Origin: Candidatus Neomarinimicrobiota bacterium | Lineage (GTDB): Bacteria; Fidelibacterota; UBA2242; B5-G15 | NCBI GenBank assembly: GCA_017656425.1 | Contig: JACDNV010000026.1 | Coordinates: 1-22,665 of the forward strand | Reading direction: 5' to 3' | Length of the DNA stretch: 22,665 nucleotides | Part shown: positions 19,282 to 22,665 of the stretch, one piece after another | Layout: every line of letters begins with the position of its first letter | Numbering within the stretch: position 1 is the first letter of the stretch | Made by a program: the position numbers and the translations under genes | Notes under the pieces: generated by a model | Seen by the model: only the letters and a program-made list of their open reading frames with translations | Told to the model about the DNA's origin: nothing | Database searches by the model: none

Positions 19282-19977
19282 CGAATCCTCCCTACAATTT
19301 CCAAAAGGAATATAAACAAAAATCAACTATTATGCACATATAAGAAGTTTATTGTACAAAGCAATAGAATTCTGTTGAAATTATAAAGCATAGATAAAGG
19401 TACCGCATTTTATATTTTACATTTTGATTTATCATAGATTTCTATATATTCGTTTAATACCTTCTAAGATAATAATAAAATCATAATTTTATTTACCTGT
19501 TTCTCATCTATTCATACAAGGTTATCGTTTTGGAAATTTATGTGAATATCCAGAATTTGGGGCTTCATAGCAGATTAGTGAATGGGAAAAATGAAGGGAC
19601 TTGCTGATTGTTGGAGATATCCTGATTATTTCTCTGCTTAAACTCTTCAATTTCCCTAATATCAGGAAAATAAAAAAAACTTGCTAAACATAGTAATTTG
19701 TTCCTATATTTAAAAAAATTGTAAGGTGATGTTTAAATTAATAATAATATAATAGCATATAAAAAATATGGGTGAATAAAAGAAATTATTCCAAATAGTA
19801 ACTTTCAATTAGGAATTAGGAAGAGATATTTTATATTAGTTCAGAAAGTATAAACTCGGAGCAAATGAATGGGTGTCTACTCCGGATAGGGCAAGAAATA
19901 ATCTCAAAAGAGATTATTATCAGTCAGACCAAAAAATAATTAGAAAATTCATTAAATCAAATTGAGAGGAGAAAAAG
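19282..19977. other. Spacer of about 700 bases with a possible gene remnant and a hairpin
   Basis: No intact gene is visible. Near the right end, at about 19853-19963 on the plus strand, one frame reads K-L-G-A-N-E-W-V-S-T-P-D-R-A-R-N-N-L-K-R-D-Y-Y, which looks like protein. Shifting frame by one base twice would extend it upstream to about 19773, suggesting a decayed short gene. A perfect 9-bp hairpin (AATAATCTC-AAAA-GAGATTATT) sits at 19897-19918 inside it, without a T-run. The first half of the spacer is featureless AT-rich DNA. Confidence 0.45.
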
Positions 19978-20793
19978 ATGAAGCACTTCAAAAATGTTTT
20001 AGTACTATCAATACTTTTCATAGGTATTGTATCAATGCTTTGGATTATAGGTTGTGAAAATGAAAGTTCAGTAACTGATTTTCAACAACAGGAATTCTCT
20101 AACCCTTATAATTGTGTCGGCAAACAACATAATGAGGGACTAGCCTATGTTTATGATAATCTTAAAACCATAGAATTGACAAAGGAAAATTTTCTTGATG
20201 CTTCAATTATCCAAATCACTAATTATCTCCAATTACATGGATTCTCAGATGTAGATTATTTTATAAATCTTGGAGTTAATATCGCAAAATATCATAATAG
20301 AACGTTTTGCAAAGCTACTTCAACATGGGATTCGGCTTTAGACTCGGTGATAGAAACCAGTGGATTTTCAGATAGGCAAAAATTCTACCTTCGTAGATTA
20401 GATGAAGTTTCTGAAATGGATATTCCTATTGAATTAATATCTGATTCACTTAATTTGATTGGAGCGCAAGCATATACTGAATTGGGCGATAGTTTAGCAA
20501 CAGTAGTGTTAATAGCCGCATCTGTAATGCAGAATTCTTTGGAATATTGGTATACGCATGGAAAAGAATGGATAGATTTACTTTCAGACAAAGATGTTAC
20601 ACTCGGTAAAGTAGCTGCTGGCTGGTTTGATTGGCGTGGTGTTGTTAAATACGATGTTGCTGGTGCTTTGGGAGGTGCAGTTGGTGGATTAATAACTGGA
20701 GGTCCAAGTGGCATATTGGTTGGAGCAGGTGCTGGAGCGGCAACAGCCTCAATCTCTAATGCTGCTTACCAAATTGTGGATCATTTTTTTTAA
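19978..20793 (+). CDS. Lipoprotein of unknown function with C-terminal glycine zipper
   Basis: This is an unknown 271-residue protein. A signal peptide ends in W-I-I-G-C, so Cys26 is probably lipidated and the protein anchored in a membrane facing the periplasm or outside. Residues 42-58 read NPYNCVGKQHNEGLAYV; I have the impression of similar N-P-x-x-x-V-G-x-x-H-N-x-G-L blocks in other uncharacterised secreted proteins, but cannot confirm it. The middle is mostly polar and helical. The last 40 or so residues are glycine- and alanine-rich (for example GALGGAVGGLITGG), a glycine-zipper pattern seen in membrane-inserting peptides including some bacteriocins. The ribosome binding site GAGGAG is well placed. 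A strong hairpin follows the stop, then a small membrane-protein gene. Confidence 0.8.
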   Translation: MKHFKNVLVLSILFIGIVSMLWIIGCENESSVTDFQQQEFSNPYNCVGKQHNEGLAYVYDNLKTIELTKENFLDASIIQITNYLQLHGFSDVDYFINLGVNIAKYHNRTFCKATSTWDSALDSVIETSGFSDRQKFYLRRLDEVSEMDIPIELISDSLNLIGAQAYTELGDSLATVVLIAASVMQNSLEYWYTHGKEWIDLLSDKDVTLGKVAAGWFDWRGVVKYDVAGALGGAVGGLITGGPSGILVGAGAGAATASISNAAYQIVDHFF

Positions 20794-20807
20794 AGTTCAT
20801 TTAAAAA

Positions 20808-20844
20808 TAAGTAGAAGACTTGATAGAAACGAGTCTTCTACTTA
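20808..20844 (+). terminator. 13-bp perfect hairpin after the lipoprotein gene
   Basis: TAAGTAGAAGACT and AGTCTTCTACTTA form a perfect 13-bp stem around an 11-nt loop, starting 15 bases after the stop codon. The following sequence (ATTATC) is not a real T-run, so termination may be partial or the hairpin may protect the mRNA end. It lies 41 bases before the small membrane-protein gene. Confidence 0.5.
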
Positions 20845-20885
20845 ATTATCAAAGTGACAAATATAATATACAAGGACCATTTGAT

Positions 20886-21059
20886 ATGTTGAAAAGATTA
20901 ATATTATCAACTTTTGTATTTTTTATATTAATGAACATTATGAGTGTAATTTTCATTTATCCAGGAAATTATTTAAAATCGGTCACTGCATCATTTTTTT
21001 CATCATTGTTATTCTTTCTATTTCAGTTGTTGTTCATGAAAGCTCGACTTAAGAAGTAA
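20886..21059 (+). CDS. Small two-helix membrane protein
   Basis: This unknown 57-residue protein has two predicted membrane segments: about residues 5-25, and about 33-52 after a short loop with P-G-N-Y-L-K. It has a basic C-terminus (MKARLKK). The ATG at 20886 has AAGGA about nine bases upstream; a longer TTG-started version would begin inside the hairpin and is rejected. It lies 92 bases after the glycine-zipper lipoprotein gene and just before the insertion sequence. Small two-helix proteins next to a membrane-active peptide gene can be immunity factors, but that is speculation here. Confidence 0.5.
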   Translation: MLKRLILSTFVFFILMNIMSVIFIYPGNYLKSVTASFFSSLLFFLFQLLFMKARLKK

Positions 21060-21513
21060 TGATACAACCTGTAACTTTATGTCCACCTAAGAAATAAAAA
21101 GATTTGAGTACACGTAAGATAACTCTTGAAAGATGATATAAGATAAAATGACTGACATGTTGTTTGAAATAATGGATTAAATATTAATATTAATATTATC
21201 GTAGTAGAAATTTATTGCAAAGATGAAAATTCTATACATTAGTTAAAACAAAAAAGCTAACTCTATATCCACACAGCAGAAAAAGCTGTTCGATCAATTT
21301 TGTCTGATTCAGGGACATGGTATACACTTTGAGAAGGCATTTTGCAATAATCTAAGCTGAAAAGATCAAGTATTACAGGTTTAAATTTAATGAGTTTGTT
21401 ATAATCAATTTTGCTTTTACCACCTGCTTCATAAGCTATTTTTAGTGGAGTAACACCTCCTTTATATCTGTTAATTCTGAGTGTGTTAAAGTAAACCATA
21501 TATGTATAGCATT

Positions 21514-21533
21514 TCCCATGGGGATCCACAGGA
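21514..21533. repeat. 20-bp double-hairpin micro-insertion (copy A)
   Basis: On the minus strand this is TCC-TGT-GGA followed at once by TCCC-CAT-GGGA, two tiny hairpins with 3-nt loops and a central GATC. It directly follows TA (minus strand) in the transposase gene. Removing exactly 20 bases restores the frame (TCT AAA TGC, Ser-Lys-Cys). Confidence 0.8.
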
Positions 21534-21934
21534 TAGACAAAAGATCAAGGCTATCTTTATAATCCTCAATGTCAAAGAACTCATCTTCTATAATTCGATG
21601 GAAAGCCTCTACATCGCTGTTGTAAGTCTTTTGTCCAGGTGGTATTCTTGAGTGATATACGTTATATCTTTTCAGCATTTTCTCAAATGGACTCAGTCTC
21701 TTTATAGATGAAACAGGATTCTTTCTGTTGTATACAATTACAAATTCACTACCATTGTCAGTCTGAACTGTAATCTCTTCGAGATTTACTCCACAACTTT
21801 GTAGGTGTTCCAATATAACTTTTGCAAAAATAGAAGCATTTGTTGAAGTATTCTCTCTGGCGAAACTCACAAAAGCTAAACCAGTCCTCACATCTCTTGC
21901 TGTATACATATATCCAGGAAATGATGAAATATAG

Positions 21935-21956
21935 TCTCATAGAGATCCCTATGGGA
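21935..21956. repeat. 22-bp double-hairpin micro-insertion (copy B)
   Basis: On the minus strand this is TCCC-ATA-GGGA followed by TCTC-TAT-GAGA. Each half is a hairpin with a 3-nt loop, and the whole is a near-palindrome with a central GATC. It directly follows CCTA in the transposase gene and is identical to copy C. Its removal restores the frame. Confidence 0.85.
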
Positions 21957-21982
21957 TAGGGATAATACTTCGGTATATCTTT

Positions 21983-22004
21983 TCTCATAGAGATCCCTAT
22001 GGGA
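21983..22004. repeat. 22-bp double-hairpin micro-insertion (copy C)
   Basis: This has the same sequence and orientation as copy B, 26 bases away, and directly follows GTTA on the minus strand. Removing it joins Glu-Leu to Lys-Asp-Ile-Pro in frame. Confidence 0.85.
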
Positions 22005-22419
22005 TAACTCTTTTGTATCTATCTGTATTAACTCAAATAACTTCAATCTCTTCTTTACCTCTCTTAAATCCCTCTTAACAACATGTTTCTTCTTACGTCT
22101 CCTTATTAGCCCATTCTGTTTCAGAACTCTGTATATAGCTCCTGTACTGCAGGGAATTTTAAATTCTTCCTTGATTCTGTAAGGACCTAAATATGGATGA
22201 GCCCTCCTTATCTCCAGTATCCTCTCCTCTAACTCCAAAGGTATCTTCCCTGGGTTGCTCCTCGGTGCCCTCGACCTATCTAAAAGCCCTTGTAACCCCT
22301 CCTCCCTGTACCTATTTAACCACTTATACACTGTCTTCCTTGTCGTTCCAAATAACCTCGCTGTCTTACTTACTCCATTCTTTAAAGCTGACTCTACCAT
22401 TTCCCTGTGCAAATTATAA

Positions 22420-22626
22420 CTATTTTTCATATCTTTTATCAGTTGACAATATCTTATTACCATGGGCTCTCTCCTCCTTCTTATATCCATCAAAACTTAC
22501 ACGGAGAGAGCCCTCTTCTTCAATCCCCTCTATCAAACCTACTCCATCTCCTTCTACTATCCTTCTAACCTCTATCAATCTCTCATCTGTTAGCCTCTTA
22601 ATCTCTCTTATCCCTATCAACCCCAT
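22420..22626 (-). CDS. Possible translated leader ORF upstream of the transposase
   Basis: This 68-codon frame begins ATG at 22626 with AAGGAG four bases upstream, a better exposed start than the transposase's own. It runs through the whole RBS-sequestering hairpin and ends 44 bases inside the transposase gene in another frame. The product is highly charged, with repeated Arg/Glu and Ile, and matches nothing I know. It may be a leader whose translation opens the hairpin. The purine-rich composition of this stretch makes chance open frames likely, so confidence is low. Confidence 0.35.
   Translation of the reverse strand: MGLIGIREIKRLTDERLIEVRRIVEGDGVGLIEGIEEEGSLRVSFDGYKKEERAHGNKILSTDKRYEK
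22464..22513 (-). promoter_or_regulatory. Hairpin sequestering the transposase ribosome binding site
   Basis: The minus strand has GGGCTCTCTCC (22503-22513) and its exact complement GGAGAGAGCCC (22464-22474) around a 28-nt loop. The 3' arm lies directly against the transposase ATG and includes part of its Shine-Dalgarno region (AAGGAGGAG). Such structures in insertion sequences are known to limit transposase translation from read-through transcripts. Confidence 0.6.
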
Positions 22627-22665
22627 TAATCTCCTTAACTGTATACCATGTGAATGAACTGTACA

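Larger units (their letters stand above)
21263..22463 (-). pseudogene. IS481-type DDE transposase interrupted by three micro-insertions
   Basis: The N-terminus is a helix-turn-helix (VSKTARLFGTTRKTVYKWLNRY) followed by a second helical domain and the RNase H-like catalytic core. The acidic triad is Asp in IQIDTKEL, Asp in VQTDNGSEF and Glu in NSDVEAFH, 50 residues after the second Asp. The frame is broken at 22004-21983, 21956-21935 and 21533-21514 by 22, 22 and 20-bp hairpin pairs. Removing exactly these 64 bases leaves 1137 bases, one open frame of 378 codons plus stop, with no other damage. The junctions then read TKEL-KDIPKYYPYY and LLS-KCYTYMVYFN, as expected for the family. The ATG at 22463 is preceded by AAGGAGGAG inside a hairpin. 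As it stands, ordinary translation would stop before the catalytic core is complete. Confidence 0.9.
21070..22665 (-). mobile_element. IS481-like insertion sequence, right end at or beyond the window edge
   Basis: A DDE transposase gene with long flanking non-coding parts defines the element. The right end of the window, read on the minus strand, begins TGTACAGTTCATTCACATGG. A loosely similar TGTAACTTTATGTCCACC lies at 21070-21087 on the plus strand. These may be the terminal inverted repeats, since TGT ends are common in this family, but the match needs gaps and both boundaries are tentative. About 190 bases between the left end and the transposase stop hold nothing recognisable. Confidence 0.5.

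Noticed and set aside
21935-22004. Two identical 22-bp repeats separated by 26 bp, resembling a minimal CRISPR array
   Set aside because: The bases between them are transposase coding sequence that reads on perfectly once both repeats are removed, so it is not a spacer; there are only two repeats and no cas genes.
22193-22657. 154-codon Ser/Pro/Leu-rich plus-strand frame
   Set aside because: It is the antisense shadow of the purine-rich transposase leader and helix-turn-helix region.

Overview
The window is AT-rich bacterial DNA from a Gram-negative organism. The evidence for that is several proteins with signal peptides or lipoboxes and a pair of secreted M16-type proteins, one active and one degenerate. 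Many genes have strong GGAGG-type ribosome binding sites, which is unusual for typical Bacteroidetes. I would guess an AT-rich lineage of the wider Fibrobacteres-Chlorobi-Bacteroidetes neighbourhood, but the sequence does not settle this.

Layout. At the left edge, on the minus strand, are the first 12 codons of tuf (EF-Tu). They are preceded by tRNA-Thr(TGT), tRNA-Tyr(GTA), tRNA-Gly(TCC) and tRNA-Thr(GGT), the same order and anticodons as the thrU-tyrU-glyT-thrT-tufB operon of E. coli. Next come, all on the minus strand, a secreted GH2 beta-galactosidase with its own promoter and nearby palindromes, and an operon of a conserved unknown protein, thiamine diphosphokinase and a sodium:solute symporter. 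After a spacer of about 950 bases lies an operon of an active M16 peptidase, an inactive M16 lipoprotein and nadC. On the plus strand are a Gph-like phosphatase (converging on a dCMP deaminase), a PepF-like M3 peptidase gene, a membrane-anchored metallophosphoesterase gene and ssrA (tmRNA). A GT4 glycosyltransferase converges on ssrA. The right end holds an unknown glycine-zipper lipoprotein, a small two-helix membrane protein and an IS481-like insertion sequence that runs off the window.

Three genes are interrupted yet otherwise intact. (1) The IS transposase is broken by three micro-insertions of 22, 22 and 20 bp. Each is a tandem pair of tiny hairpins with 3-nt loops and a central GATC, and each lies directly after TA on the coding strand. 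Deleting exactly these 64 bp restores a single 378-codon ORF. This is the most unusual signal in the window. (2) The pepF gene is split immediately before its zinc motif by three tandem 201-bp units (603 bp), the first two identical. (3) The metallophosphoesterase gene needs one extra T in each of two T-runs to read as one 380-residue protein.

Other points of interest are a short tmRNA tag ending in Val-Ala instead of Ala-Ala, a hairpin that buries the transposase ribosome binding site beneath a translatable leader ORF, and strongly G-poor plus-strand spacers in the left half. Both window ends fall in sequences that are often multicopy (tuf and an IS), so they may be assembly breakpoints.
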